Shown here: positions 9,499-18,995 of the stretch, in pieces
Position numbering within the stretch: position 1 is the stretch's first letter
Layout of the letters: the number at the start of each line of letters is the position of its first letter
Origin: Conchocele bisecta
Taxonomy: Eukaryota; Mollusca; Bivalvia; Lucinida; Thyasiridae
Length of the DNA stretch: 64,000 bases
Assembly: GCA_029237695.1 (NCBI GenBank)
Contig: JAQRGA010000042.1
Location: forward strand, 868,001-932,000
Reading direction: 5' to 3'
The notes under the pieces: generated by a model
Database searches by the model: none
What the model saw: only the letters and a program-made list of their open reading frames with translations
What the model was told of the DNA's origin: nothing
Program-made: the position numbers and the translations under genes

Positions 9499-11190
9499 GT
9501 GAAAAAGCTTAATAATAAACCTTCTTCAATCATAATTATCGGTCATAAAAATCCAGATACAGACAGCATGGTTTCTGCAGTGGCTTATGCCGAATACAAA
9601 AAACTAATTGGTATTAACAATGTCATCGCAGGATGTACTGGTTTTCCAAATGCAAGAACTGATTATTTATTTAAGAAATTCAAGGTCAAACTTCCGGAAT
9701 TAATTACTGATGTAACCCCAATGATAAAAGATGTAATGGAATGCGAACATTATAATCTTAAAGTAGGGCAGGTCTTGCTTGAAGCAATGGATATGTTTTA
9801 TAAAAATCAAAAATCAAGACTGCCTGTGATAGACGATAAATATAATTTTATAGGAATGATAAGTCTTTTTGATTTATCCAGCAGGCTGCTTATATCAAGT
9901 GCGGATCATGAAAGCATAGGCTCCATGATAGTAAGACGAAAAGTTAAAACCACAATAAATCTTGCAGCCAAAACACTTAACGCAGAAGCACTGTCAGTTT
10001 ATAATGAAGATGAATTGGAAGAACTTAATGTATATGTGGCTGCTCTAAGCTTGGGAAGTTTTAGAAATCATATATTGAAGCACAGCCCTGACGATATTGC
10101 AGTAGTTGTCGGCGATAGAGATGACATTCATTTTATGGCTGTTGAACTTGGAGTTAGACTTCTTATAATTACAGGTAATGAGCATATTGATGAAGGCTTA
10201 TTAAGTCTTGCAAAAGAAAAAAATACTTCAATACTTAAGACTGAACTCGATTCAGTTACTACAGTAAGACAGTTAAAGTTCAGCATGCCTGTGGAGTATA
10301 TGGTACAAAAAAACTGTACTACATATAATTATAAAGATAAAATAACCGATATAAGACACTCTATACTTACATCCAATGAAGATACTTTTCCAGTACTTAA
10401 CACTAAGGGAAAATTCAAGGGAACAATTTCAAAAAATAACATGGATGATGTCGAAAATACCAAGCTCATTTTAGTAGATCACAATAATATGAAGCAGGCA
10501 GTAGATGGTGCAGATGAAGTTCCCATCATTGAAATTCTTGACCATCATCACCTTGATTACCCTACAACAACACTGCCTATTACTGTATATAATGATATAG
10601 TGGGAAGTACATGCACTTTAGTTACTGAAAAATTTAGGAATTCAGGAATAATACCAAAAACTGAAATTGCTGGAATATTAATGGGAGCAATTATAGATGA
10701 TACCCTATTTTTTAAATCACCAACAGCAACAGAACGTGATAGTATTGCAATAAAATGGCTTGAAGAAATATGTAAAGTCAATTCAGAAGATTTGGCATCA
10801 GAAATTTTTAATATTGGATCTGTAGTAGCAAATAATACACCCGAAAAAGTTCTTCTTATTGACAAAAAAAACTATACACTTGGAAAAATTACTTTTGCTG
10901 TTGCACAGGTAGAAGAATCTAATTTTAGCAATTTTGAGATTAAATTTGATGAACTTAGAGATGCAGCAATTAAAATTCAGAAAAATGAAAAGTTGGATAT
11001 GTTTGGGCTTATTGTAACAAATCTTCCAAAAGGAACATCATGGATGCTAGCTGTTGCCAGGAGACCTCTACTAGAAATACTAAAATATGAGAAACTTAAG
11101 AATAATTTATATGATTTACCTAATATTTTAAGTAGGAAAAAACAGGTAATCCCACAATTAATGAAATTTTTTCAACCATATAGTCAATAG
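9499..11190 (+). CDS. ppaC: Manganese-dependent inorganic pyrophosphatase with CBS-DRTGG insert
   Basis: Family II (DHH) pyrophosphatase of 563 residues, far longer than the roughly 310-residue basic form because of a regulatory insert. The metal motif GHKNPDTDS is at residues 15-23 and DHHHLDY near residue 348, with a DHHA2 C-terminal domain. Residues about 75-310 hold two CBS domains flanking a DRTGG domain. In characterised CBS-PPases this insert binds adenine nucleotides (inhibition by AMP/ADP, activation by ATP or diadenosine polyphosphates). It therefore couples PPi hydrolysis to energy state. The start is GTG with GAAGG 8 nt upstream. A hairpin terminator follows at 11218-11250. Confidence 0.94.
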   Translation: MKKLNNKPSSIIIIGHKNPDTDSMVSAVAYAEYKKLIGINNVIAGCTGFPNARTDYLFKKFKVKLPELITDVTPMIKDVMECEHYNLKVGQVLLEAMDMFYKNQKSRLPVIDDKYNFIGMISLFDLSSRLLISSADHESIGSMIVRRKVKTTINLAAKTLNAEALSVYNEDELEELNVYVAALSLGSFRNHILKHSPDDIAVVVGDRDDIHFMAVELGVRLLIITGNEHIDEGLLSLAKEKNTSILKTELDSVTTVRQLKFSMPVEYMVQKNCTTYNYKDKITDIRHSILTSNEDTFPVLNTKGKFKGTISKNNMDDVENTKLILVDHNNMKQAVDGADEVPIIEILDHHHLDYPTTTLPITVYNDIVGSTCTLVTEKFRNSGIIPKTEIAGILMGAIIDDTLFFKSPTATERDSIAIKWLEEICKVNSEDLASEIFNIGSVVANNTPEKVLLIDKKNYTLGKITFAVAQVEESNFSNFEIKFDELRDAAIKIQKNEKLDMFGLIVTNLPKGTSWMLAVARRPLLEILKYEKLKNNLYDLPNILSRKKQVIPQLMKFFQPYSQ

Positions 11191-11217
11191 AGTCAAAACT
11201 TTCTAACAGGTTAATTT

Positions 11218-11251
11218 AAAAGAGTAGTAAAAATGCTACTACTCTTTTTTT
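11218..11251. terminator. Intrinsic terminator after the pyrophosphatase gene, possibly bidirectional
   Basis: AGAGTAGTA (11221-11229) pairs perfectly with TACTACTCT (11237-11245) around a 7-nt loop, extended by AAA/TTT. It is followed by a T run on the plus strand. On the minus strand the hairpin is followed by TTTTAAATT, so it may also end the convergent bcp transcript. Confidence 0.85.
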
Positions 11252-11264
11252 ATTAATATTTATC

Positions 11265-11762
11265 TTAAATGGATTCTTGAAGTTTCTGTAGTTTTTTTCT
11301 TACAGCATCTGCATGTTTACTTTCACCTGATTTACTTTTTACACGAACATTTACTTTTGACCATTTAGCTGCGATAATACCTTCAGGATCTATAATAAAT
11401 GTTGATCTAATTACACCTTCACTGATTTTACCATACATATTTTTTTTACCCCAAGCAGCATAAGCTTTCATAACATCTTTACTTTTATCACTTAACAATT
11501 CAATTTTTAAATTATATTTTCTAATAAATTGAAGATGAGATTCAGAAGTGTCAGGGCTAATTCCAATAACAGTGGTATTCAAATCACTAAATTCATCTAT
11601 TAAATCACTAAAGTCACATGCTTCTTTGGTGCATCCGGGTGTATCATCTTTAGGGTAAAAATATATAACCACCCATTTCCCAAGATAGCTCTTTAAATTT
11701 ACCATTTCACTATTTTTATTTTTAAGTTCAAACGAAATAGCATTATTACCGATATTTAACAT
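11265..11762 (-). CDS. bcp: Thioredoxin-dependent thiol peroxidase (Bcp/PrxQ)
   Basis: Peroxiredoxin that reduces hydrogen peroxide and organic hydroperoxides. The 165-residue protein has the expected YPKDDTPGCTKEACDF motif. Cys44 is the peroxidatic cysteine and Cys49 sits in the helix position of the resolving cysteine in atypical two-Cys Bcp enzymes. The active-site Thr and downstream Arg region (RSTFIIDPEG) are present. It is transcribed alone on the minus strand, bounded by terminators on both sides. Together with Hcp and the nitroreductase it suggests an anaerobe that meets occasional oxidative or nitrosative stress. Confidence 0.94.
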   Translation of the reverse strand: MLNIGNNAISFELKNKNSEMVNLKSYLGKWVVIYFYPKDDTPGCTKEACDFSDLIDEFSDLNTTVIGISPDTSESHLQFIRKYNLKIELLSDKSKDVMKAYAAWGKKNMYGKISEGVIRSTFIIDPEGIIAAKWSKVNVRVKSKSGESKHADAVRKKLQKLQESI

Positions 11763-11799
11763 TTAATACCTCATTTATAGAGTAGATTTCATCTAAAAG

Positions 11800-11831
11800 T
11801 AAAAAAACTTCAAATATAAAATATTTGAAGT
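11800..11831 (-). terminator. Intrinsic terminator of the serC-DUF1015 unit
   Basis: ACTTCAAATA (11807-11816) pairs perfectly with TATTTGAAGT (11822-11831) around a 5-nt loop. Read on the minus strand, the stem is followed by seven T residues. It lies about 40 bp downstream of the DUF1015 stop codon, where a terminator for that gene belongs. Confidence 0.88.
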
Positions 11832-11869
11832 CTTTCGTAATTTAAAGCTTTCTTTCCTGCAAAAGTAAA

Positions 11870-13123
11870 TTAATCTTCAAGAACTTTAACAACTATACCT
11901 GAACGAAGTTTAGGTTCAAACCAAGTTGATTTTGGAGGCATAATTTCACCTGCGTCAGCTATTGCCATTAATTGATCCATACCTGTAGGGTATAGAGCAA
12001 AAGCAATTTTATAATCTTCATTACATCGTCTTTCAAGCTCTTTTAGTCCTCTAATACCACCAATAAAATCAATACGATTATCTGTACGTGGATCACCAAT
12101 ACCAAGTAGCGGAGCTAAAATATTATCTTGAAGAATAGCCACATCAAGTGATTTTACAGGATTATTTTTAGGTACAATAGAATCTTTTGCTGTCAGTTCA
12201 TACCATAGTCCCTCTAAAAACATACCGAAATCACCTCTTCTTTTAGGTTTTGCATCCTGAGGATCCCGAACACTAAGTACAGTAACCTCAAAATTTTCTT
12301 CAATTCCCTGAATCAGTTTTTTTGCTGTTAAACCATTAAGATCTACTACAACCCTATTGTAATCCATTACATGAAGTTGATTATCAGGAAATATCACTGA
12401 TAAAAAGTGATTATAAGGTTCATTACCTGTATGATTAGGATTATTTTTTTTACGTGATGCATGAACACGTGATACTGCGGCAGATCTATGATGTCCATCA
12501 GCAACATATAATGCAGGAATCTCTTTAAACATTTCGACTAACTGATCAATATAGTTCTGATCTTTTATAATCCATAAAGTATGTCCTATTCCGTCAGCAG
12601 CAACAAAATCTACATCAGCTTTTCCTGAAGAAATTTCACTTACCAATGCATCAATGGAATCTTTGTGATTATATGTCAGAAATACAGGTCCTGTATTAGC
12701 ATTGAGAATATCTACATGTTTTGCTCTATCGTCTTCTTTTTCTTTTCTTGTAAGCTCATGTTTTTTAATTAAATCTGTATCATACTCTTTAACAGATGCA
12801 CCTGCAACTAAACCAGTTTGAACAATATTTCCCATCTTTTGTCTATATAAATAAAGACATGGTGTTTCACTTTTTAATAAAATTTTATTATCTATTAAAC
12901 TTTGTAGATTGTCCGCACCTCTTTTATAAATTATATCACTATGTAAATCTGTTCCTGCCGGAAAATCAATTTCAGATTTAACAACTCTTAAAAATGTTTT
13001 TGGATTTCCTTCTCCCAATTTTCTTGCTTCTTCAGATGATAAAACATCATATGGTGGTGATGCTACTTGTTCAGCATATTCTGAAGCAGGACTATACCCT
13101 TTAAATGGTTTGATATCAGCCAT
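11870..13123 (-). CDS. DUF1015 family protein, partner of serC
   Basis: A 417-residue member of DUF1015. It starts MADIKPFKGY and has SPPYDVL near residue 22, the conserved IADGHH-type motif (YVADGHHRSAA) near residues 203-213, and MDYNRVV later. These are the family landmarks. The family has no settled biochemical function. It is often encoded next to serine-biosynthesis genes, as here directly downstream of serC, so a role near phosphoserine or serine metabolism is an inference from neighbourhood only. It is separated from serC by 99 bp containing a hairpin, so expression of the two may be uncoupled. It ends at a strong terminator. Confidence 0.88.
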   Translation of the reverse strand: MADIKPFKGYSPASEYAEQVASPPYDVLSSEEARKLGEGNPKTFLRVVKSEIDFPAGTDLHSDIIYKRGADNLQSLIDNKILLKSETPCLYLYRQKMGNIVQTGLVAGASVKEYDTDLIKKHELTRKEKEDDRAKHVDILNANTGPVFLTYNHKDSIDALVSEISSGKADVDFVAADGIGHTLWIIKDQNYIDQLVEMFKEIPALYVADGHHRSAAVSRVHASRKKNNPNHTGNEPYNHFLSVIFPDNQLHVMDYNRVVVDLNGLTAKKLIQGIEENFEVTVLSVRDPQDAKPKRRGDFGMFLEGLWYELTAKDSIVPKNNPVKSLDVAILQDNILAPLLGIGDPRTDNRIDFIGGIRGLKELERRCNEDYKIAFALYPTGMDQLMAIADAGEIMPPKSTWFEPKLRSGIVVKVLED

Positions 13124-13172
13124 CTTATCCCTCTTTTTTTTTAAAAATAATTATTTATTTAAATTAAAAATA

Positions 13173-13204
13173 TAAAGACGAATAAATATTTATTCGGTCT
13201 TTAT
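13173..13204 (-). terminator. Hairpin between serC and DUF1015 (terminator or attenuator-like)
   Basis: TAAAGAC-GAATAAAT pairs with ATTTATTC-G-GTCTTTA, a long stem with one bulged base and almost no loop. On the minus strand it is followed by TATTTTTAA. It lies between the serC stop and the DUF1015 start, so it may partially terminate or stabilise the serC transcript. Confidence 0.55.
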
Positions 13205-13222
13205 ACAAAACAGCCTTAAAAT

Positions 13223-14311
13223 TTATGCAGGATTATTAGCTTGAAAATCTTCCATAAATTTTTTCAAAGCAGCAATACCTTCGGTTGGCATTGCGTTATA
13301 ACAGCTGGCTCTGCATCCACCAACATCTCTGTGACCTTTCAATCCGATTAAACCAGCCGCTGTAGCTTCAGAAATCAATTTAGCTTCCAGTTCAGGAGTA
13401 GGTAATCTGAATACAATATTCATTAAGGATCTACATTTTTTATCCACAGGACAATTGTAATATCCGTTACTGCCGTCAATAACACCGTAAACATCTTTAG
13501 CTTTTTCTTCAGCTCTTTTTTCGATTCCTTTTAAGCCGCCAAGACTCTTCATCCATTTCAAAACTTTGCCCATCATATAAATAGGAAAAACTGGAGGTGT
13601 ATTATATAAAGAATCTTTTTTGGCATGAATATCATATCTTAAATATGCACCGATTTCTTTATTAGTATTTTCAAGAATACTTTTTCTGATAAACACTACT
13701 GCCATACCTGCCGGACCTAAATTTTTCTGAACTCCACCATAAACAAGGTCAAATTTATCCCATGGTATAGATCTTGTCATAAAATCTGAAGACATATCAG
13801 CAACCATAGGTACATCAACTTCAGGCCACTCAATAGTTCTTATACCACCAATTGTTTCATTAGAAGTGATATGTAAATATCTTGTATCTGCTTCAAGTTT
13901 AATTTCACTATTTTTAGGCATACGGGTATATTTTTCGTTTTTGCCATCCCATGCAGCATACACATTACCATAATAACCAGCATCTTTCAATGCTTTACCT
14001 GACCATGCTCCGCATGCAATATAAGCTCCTTTTTCGCCTTTATGTAAAAGGTTCATAGGAATCATAGAAAATTGCAAAGTTGCTCCGCCTTGAATAAAAA
14101 GTACTGCAAAATCATCAGGGACACCATAAACTTCTTTTGCCAATGCCATACATTCAATATGAGTCTGATCATACTCTTTGCCGCGATGACTAAGCTCTAC
14201 AACAGACATTCCACTGTCCATATAATTTGTGAACTCAGCCTGAGCTTCTTCCAAAGCACTTAATGGAAGTGTACATGGTCCTGCACCAAAATTAAAAACT
14301 CTTTTAGACAT
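13223..14311 (-). CDS. serC: Phosphoserine aminotransferase
   Basis: PLP enzyme converting 3-phosphohydroxypyruvate and glutamate to phosphoserine and 2-oxoglutarate. The 362-residue length is standard. FNFGAGPCTLP opens the protein, as in SerC. The Schiff-base lysine lies in GGVQKNLGPAG near residue 192, and the C-terminal GHRDVGGCRASCYNAMP motif is intact. It is upstream of a DUF1015 gene on the same strand, separated by a hairpin. serA and serB are not seen in this window. The gene appears complete and functional. Confidence 0.96.
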   Translation of the reverse strand: MSKRVFNFGAGPCTLPLSALEEAQAEFTNYMDSGMSVVELSHRGKEYDQTHIECMALAKEVYGVPDDFAVLFIQGGATLQFSMIPMNLLHKGEKGAYIACGAWSGKALKDAGYYGNVYAAWDGKNEKYTRMPKNSEIKLEADTRYLHITSNETIGGIRTIEWPEVDVPMVADMSSDFMTRSIPWDKFDLVYGGVQKNLGPAGMAVVFIRKSILENTNKEIGAYLRYDIHAKKDSLYNTPPVFPIYMMGKVLKWMKSLGGLKGIEKRAEEKAKDVYGVIDGSNGYYNCPVDKKCRSLMNIVFRLPTPELEAKLISEATAAGLIGLKGHRDVGGCRASCYNAMPTEGIAALKKFMEDFQANNPA

Positions 14312-14569
14312 TCTTTACCTCATTTCTTATTTTAATAAATTAATATATATAAATTACTAAATTTATACTAAATAATCTCTAACTGAAACCTGAATGATAT
14401 TTTCAAATTTTAATTATTTCTTTGTCCATTAATATACAATATTATTTATATAGTAATAACTTTTAAAATTAAAAATCTAATAAATATTTTTATTAATATT
14501 GCAGAGTACAACAAGTTGTTTTTTTATTGCGAAATACAGTCTTTTATATGAATAAAAATAAGTATATTT

Positions 14570-14885
14570 TTATGCCTAAAAAACTTACAACTGATAAGGA
14601 TAAAAGCATATTCTGCTGCAATAGCTGAATTCAAAAAAGATAATATTCTTCCTGATGAATTCATTTTATAGAACTAATAAATATTTAAATAATCTTAATT
14701 AAGCAGGATTATCAGTAGATAAAAATAAAACACGATCAGGTATTGGGATACTTTTCATATAAAACGGCACATAATACTATCCACGGAATTGAAACTATGC
14801 ATATAATTAATAAAGGGCAAGTTTTAAGTATTGCATTGAAAAAGCTACAGCTAATAAAAAACTTCATTCATCGATAATTTGAATT
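14570..14885 (+). pseudogene. Degenerate IS6-family transposase, C-terminal remnant
   Basis: The 680-bp space between serC and the zinc-ribbon gene holds a broken reading frame. Pieced across frameshifts and stops it reads as segments such as LTTDKDKAYSAAIAEFKKD, then NKYLNN, then SYKTAHNTIHGIETMHIINK followed by GQV. These match the C-terminal third of IS6/IS26-type transposases (DKAPAYP..., KYLNN.IE.DH, GIE.MH...KGQ). The N-terminal two thirds are gone and several stops interrupt it, so it cannot encode a working transposase. I see no clear terminal inverted repeats. The rest of 14312-14992 holds nothing else I recognise. Confidence 0.75.
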
Positions 14886-14992
14886 ACTGGTATCTATTTT
14901 CTAATTTCAGAATTATATCATTATGTCAGCACGTTTGTATTTTTTGCAACACTACTTATTAACACTTTTATCTATAAAAAGTAATAGTTTTT

Positions 14993-15514
14993 TCATTTGG
15001 TATTTATGATTATGGGGAAACCATATTTTTTAGCATGATCAGACATAGCTTTTTCTGATAATGTTAATGAATTTGATTTGCTGCATCCTATTTTTGAACA
15101 GAGAGTTTGAGCAAAATTTTTATCAAAAGATTTGTCTAAATAAATTATATATAGCGGTGCATCACATGAACAGTTATATATTAGATCGAGTTCGGTTTTA
15201 CAGATAGGACAGAATACTTTGATTATCTCTTTATCATTAAATGGTTTACCTATTAGAATTATGCTATCATTTATACCGATAATAGGACTGAGTACTATAT
15301 ATGTTTCTCTAAATTCATCTTTATCTGTTAATAATAGGCGAATGCCCTTTTTTCCTGATATTTTTATGTTGCTTATAAGGTTATGACCTTTAGGACAATA
15401 TGCTTTTGTGATAATATGCTCTTTAGTTATATTATTCACTTTAATAGATGGGATGCTGTTGGCAGCATCTTTAGGAATATTTAATTTTCCTTCAGAATCA
15501 AACATTTCTCCCAT
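14993..15514 (-). CDS. Unknown cysteine-rich (zinc-ribbon-like) protein
   Basis: I do not recognise this 173-residue protein. It has metal-binding-type motifs: CPKGH at residues 40-44, CPIC at 102-105, CSC at 115-117 and single cysteines at 139 and 144. These could form one zinc ribbon (40/44 with 102/105) and a second cluster, possibly linked by a beta-rich central region. There are no membrane segments. It ends HAKKYGFPIIINTK. It is alone on the minus strand, divergent from dgt, between an IS6 remnant and dgt. The frame is open and starts with a plausible ribosome-binding site (AAGGAG) about 8 nt upstream, so it is likely a real gene. Confidence 0.6.
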   Translation of the reverse strand: MGEMFDSEGKLNIPKDAANSIPSIKVNNITKEHIITKAYCPKGHNLISNIKISGKKGIRLLLTDKDEFRETYIVLSPIIGINDSIILIGKPFNDKEIIKVFCPICKTELDLIYNCSCDAPLYIIYLDKSFDKNFAQTLCSKIGCSKSNSLTLSEKAMSDHAKKYGFPIIINTK

Positions 15515-15730
15515 AGTAGACTCCTTTTTTTGAATATTTAATATTAAGTGATTCTTTTTAGTATATAATTAAATATCTTGGATTAGAAACTTGCAATAGA
15601 TTTATTGTGAAGGATATACTATTAAATAGTTATTTGGTCAGTTGTTGATTCGAATTTAATGATAACCGTTTACAGATAATTGATAACTCATTGTTATATG
15701 ATATTTTAAAAAATTTATTTTAGGTTTAAT

Positions 15731-17080
15731 ATGGATTGGATAAAACTGTTAAATTGTAATAGATATGGAGATGTATTCTCCGGAGGAGTAAAAAGCCAGG
15801 ATAGAACTGCATATCAAAGAGATTTTGATCGGATAATTTTTTCAAATGCGTTTAGAAGGCTTCAAAGTAAAACTCAGGTATTCCCACTGCCTCAGACAGA
15901 TTTTCTTCATACAAGATTGACGCATAGTTTAGAAGCTTCATGTGTTGGGAGATCTCTTGGAAGTTTGGTCGGACAGACAGTTATTCAGCGTCATAAGAAA
16001 CTCGATACTGCAGGGATTACTTTTGATTTGTTTGCTTCTGTTGTGGCTAATGCCTGCCTGGCACACGATATAGGAAATCCACCTTTTGGGCATTCAGGAG
16101 AAACTGCTATATCTGAATATTTTAGAAGTAATAAAAATAGTAAAATTTTAAACAGTTTAAATGAGCAGCAGAGGAGTGAACTAGAAAACTTTGAAGGTAA
16201 TGCTTTAGGGTTTAGAATTCTTACAAAAACATTTCCCAAGCAATCTTCTATAAAAGGTGGACTGAGGCTTACCTATGCAACTTTAGGTTCTTTTATGAAA
16301 TATCCAAAAGGAGTTTTGCCCATTTGCGGTGATGCAAAGTGTGTAAGTAACAAGAAGTACGGATATTTTTATTCGGAGAAAAAGAATGCAGAAGCCATAG
16401 CTGAAGTACTGGGGCTCGAAAAAAAAAGTAATATTGATGGTGCGTGGCACAGGCATCCTTTGACATTTCTAGTAGAAGCTGCAGATGATATCTGCTATAT
16501 GGTTATGGATTTAGAGGATGGAGTAAAATTGAATCTTTTACAGTTTAAACAGGTTGAAGAATTTTTAAAAGAAATATTGAGCGATTTCAATACTGCTAAG
16601 TATTCTAAAATTATTGATGAAAGAGAGAAATTAAGTTATTTATGCTCAAAAGTAATTTCTAAACTTATCTTTCAGGTAGCTGAATACTTTTTGGATAATG
16701 AAAAATTCATAATGAATTGTAAATACGATAATTATATTATATCCGAAATTAGCTCAAGTTCTGTAATTAAGGAGATACATAAAGTTTCTATAGAAAAGAT
16801 ATATGAATATAGAAAAGTAATCGAAATTGATGCTGCCGGATTTGAAATACTTTATGGGTTATTGGATACTTTTTTAAATGCTGCTTTGGGTGAGCGTACT
16901 TATAAAAATATTAATAATGTTAAATTAATTCCTGGACAATTCTTGTTAAATAATATTAATTCAGAAACAAGCAGATATGAGATTATTTTGAATATTGCCC
17001 AGTTCATATCAGGTATGACTGATACCTTTGCATTAAGTACTTATAAAATACTCAAAGGAATAACAATTCCCATATATTAA
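15731..17080 (+). CDS. dgt: Deoxyguanosinetriphosphate triphosphohydrolase-like protein
   Basis: HD-domain dNTP triphosphohydrolase, releasing tripolyphosphate from dGTP or other dNTPs and so affecting nucleotide pools or phage resistance. The 449-residue protein has AFRRLQSKTQVFPLP at residues 40-54. It has HTRLTHSLEAS with the first HD-fold histidine at 65, and CLAHDIGNPPFGHSGE with the HD pair near 111-112. The downstream catalytic HRHPLTFLVEAADDICY is also present, as in the family. It is followed by a dead GGDEF gene. Substrate specificity cannot be read from sequence. Confidence 0.94.
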   Translation: MDWIKLLNCNRYGDVFSGGVKSQDRTAYQRDFDRIIFSNAFRRLQSKTQVFPLPQTDFLHTRLTHSLEASCVGRSLGSLVGQTVIQRHKKLDTAGITFDLFASVVANACLAHDIGNPPFGHSGETAISEYFRSNKNSKILNSLNEQQRSELENFEGNALGFRILTKTFPKQSSIKGGLRLTYATLGSFMKYPKGVLPICGDAKCVSNKKYGYFYSEKKNAEAIAEVLGLEKKSNIDGAWHRHPLTFLVEAADDICYMVMDLEDGVKLNLLQFKQVEEFLKEILSDFNTAKYSKIIDEREKLSYLCSKVISKLIFQVAEYFLDNEKFIMNCKYDNYIISEISSSSVIKEIHKVSIEKIYEYRKVIEIDAAGFEILYGLLDTFLNAALGERTYKNINNVKLIPGQFLLNNINSETSRYEIILNIAQFISGMTDTFALSTYKILKGITIPIY

Positions 17081-17111
17081 TATAATTTTATTCTTTAGTA
17101 TTCTTTTATTA

Positions 17112-17603
17112 GTGTTATTATATAATTTATTAATTGTAATTATTTTAAATGTCAATATAGATGATGAATCTATTGAAAAATTACTCGAATTAAAATTAAA
17201 AGAAGCGAAACGATATTCTTATCCTTTAAGTGTTTTTATGCTTAATTTAAACTACTCCCAAATAATATATATAGTCATCTGTCAGGTAATAGTGCATCAA
17301 AATTAATTACTGGTAAATTTAAAAAACAGAATTAGGAAAGTTGATCTTTGCGATAGATATGATGGTAAGGAATTTTTGATAATATTGCCTAATAAAGAAC
17401 TTAAGTATGCTGTAGGTACAGTAGAAAACCTAAATAAAATCATCGGAAGTATAAAGTTTCCTGAGCATGATCTTCATGTTACTGTCAGTATAGACGTTGC
17501 GAGTCTTGATACTGAAATATCTACTCTCAATCAGCTGATTTAAAAAGTAGATATACTACTATATAAGGCTGGATATAAAGGCAGAAATAGGGTTGAGTCT
17601 TAA
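17112..17603 (+). pseudogene. Decayed diguanylate cyclase (GGDEF) gene
   Basis: Downstream of dgt, broken frames align with a GGDEF domain: KLKEAKRYSYPLSVFMLNLN, then after a frameshift LKNRIRKVDLCDRYDGKEF, LIILPN, VTVSIDVAS, and after an in-frame TAA at 17541-17543, KVDILLYKAGYKGRNRVES. The active-site GG(D/E)EF has become DGKEF, and the segment normally carrying the substrate-binding Asp-Phe region is garbled. With at least one frameshift and one internal stop, this is a dead c-di-GMP synthase. I see no other c-di-GMP genes in the window. The first open piece (17112-17306) is not a gene of its own. Confidence 0.82.
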
Positions 17604-17889
17604 ATAATACAGATTGTATAACCAGCATTAAAAAGGGTAGTGTAGCAAAGAATATAAATGTGCTAAAATTGTGATATGATTTCAGTATAATCTTGGAGTT
17701 AGAAGATAGATCCCAGTAACCTAAATTGCCTATATTTTTGAACGCTATTTAAAAATATTAGACCGAAAAAAATAAAGAGTAAACTATTTTTAATATAGCA
17801 GAGGATAAGTTTTAAAAAGATTACATTATACCATATATAAACGGACTGTGAATATCATCAAATAATAGATTATTATAATGCTACAGCCT

Positions 17890-18200
17890 CGGATACTTTC
17901 AAAATGTTTAAAGTAGAAAACGAAATGGTTAACAATCATATTTTTGAAATTAATCTCTATTATATTAAGCTTTGAACTATAAGTAGGTAATAAATGTATT
18001 CTAATTCCAAGTTCTTCTACTTTTTACAATGTTTGTTGACTTCTGTTATATGGATCTTGATCAAGAATTAAATAAATATTTTTTTAGAAAATTTTAAATT
18101 CTGTATGAAAGAAAATGAAAGATTAATTGTTAATGCTTAATTGTAAATTGGCGGTAGTTAATTATGCTTTTTTATGTAGATAAGCGTTCTATATGTCAAT
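17890..18200 (-). pseudogene. Degenerate IS630-family transposase remnant
   Basis: On the minus strand from about 18200 to 17890, fragments read IYLILDQDPYNRSQQT, then ELGIRIHLLPTYSSKLNIIE and NFKNMIVNHFVFYFKHF. This matches the DDE core of IS630/Tc1-type transposases (YLILDNA..H, then LPPYSP.LNPIE with the final Glu, then WK..K). Upstream pieces on the same strand (LTTANLQLSINN) resemble the preceding TTSGRQRLNINGA region. Frameshifts and stops are frequent, and the N-terminal half is missing. The rest of the 17604-18325 spacer has no recognisable gene. Confidence 0.75.
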
Positions 18201-18325
18201 AAACAGGCTAGATTCACTATTCATGGGATAAAAGCTTATTCTGCATTTTTTTAATAGGATTATATGCTATATATTATATCGATAAGAATTTAATATTTCA
18301 AAAGGATGTAATATAAATATTTGAG

Positions 18326-18970
18326 ATGAAAAATTTAAATTTAAAGATTGCGGATGATAACATATTAAACATAGATCATTTTATTCATGCTTCTGTATTT
18401 ATTCCTATATTTTATGATAGAAGCGGAACAGCTCAATTTATTTTTCAAGAGCGTGCAGCACATATTAGTCAGGGAAGGGAAGTTTGTTTTCCTGGAGGTA
18501 TAATTGATGAACAGGATAAAAGTTCAAAAGAAACTGCTATTCGTGAGACTGTTGAAGAATTAGGTATCTTTCCTAAACATATTACTGTTACAGGTAAACT
18601 AGGTAAATATGTAGCTTCGATGACAGTATTAGTTGAAGCATATATTGGGACTATAGATATTAACAATATTAATGAGCTAAATTATAATCGAAATGAAGTA
18701 GCAAAACTATTTTCTATACCGGTTCATTTACTTGCTGAAATGAAGTCTGAAAAGTACACCGTTATGTCACGCATTCATCCTACATATAGAGATGAAAATA
18801 ATAATACTGTCGTCTTGTTCCCTGCAAAAAGTCTAGGTTTGCCAGAAAGATACTGGAAATCATGGGGTGGTAGAAAACAAGAAGTAATACTATATAATAC
18901 AGAACATGGAAAAATATGGGGGTTAACTGCTCAGTTGGTTTCTCATTATGTTAAAAAATGCTATAGATAA
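18326..18970 (+). CDS. Nudix hydrolase, CoA pyrophosphatase-like
   Basis: A 214-residue Nudix protein. The region FQERAAHISQGREVCFPGG resembles the NuBI motif upstream of the Nudix box in CoA pyrophosphatases (NudL/CoAse). The box itself runs GGIIDEQDKSSKETAIRETV then EELGI at about residues 57-82, retaining the REx2EEx(G) metal core. Such enzymes cleave CoA or acyl-CoA to phosphopantetheine and 3',5'-ADP; the exact substrate is an inference. The C-terminal WKSWGGRKQEVILYNTEHGKI is also CoAse-like. It is monocistronic, and the upstream spacer contains IS630 debris. It faces the YiiX-like gene tail to tail. Confidence 0.8.
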   Translation: MKNLNLKIADDNILNIDHFIHASVFIPIFYDRSGTAQFIFQERAAHISQGREVCFPGGIIDEQDKSSKETAIRETVEELGIFPKHITVTGKLGKYVASMTVLVEAYIGTIDINNINELNYNRNEVAKLFSIPVHLLAEMKSEKYTVMSRIHPTYRDENNNTVVLFPAKSLGLPERYWKSWGGRKQEVILYNTEHGKIWGLTAQLVSHYVKKCYR

Positions 18971-18995
18971 TTATTAATGGTCAATGAATAAAATA

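Noticed and set aside
17112..17306. 64-residue membrane peptide
   Set aside because: Only the first frame of the decayed GGDEF gene; the hydrophobic opening is not followed by any independent gene features.
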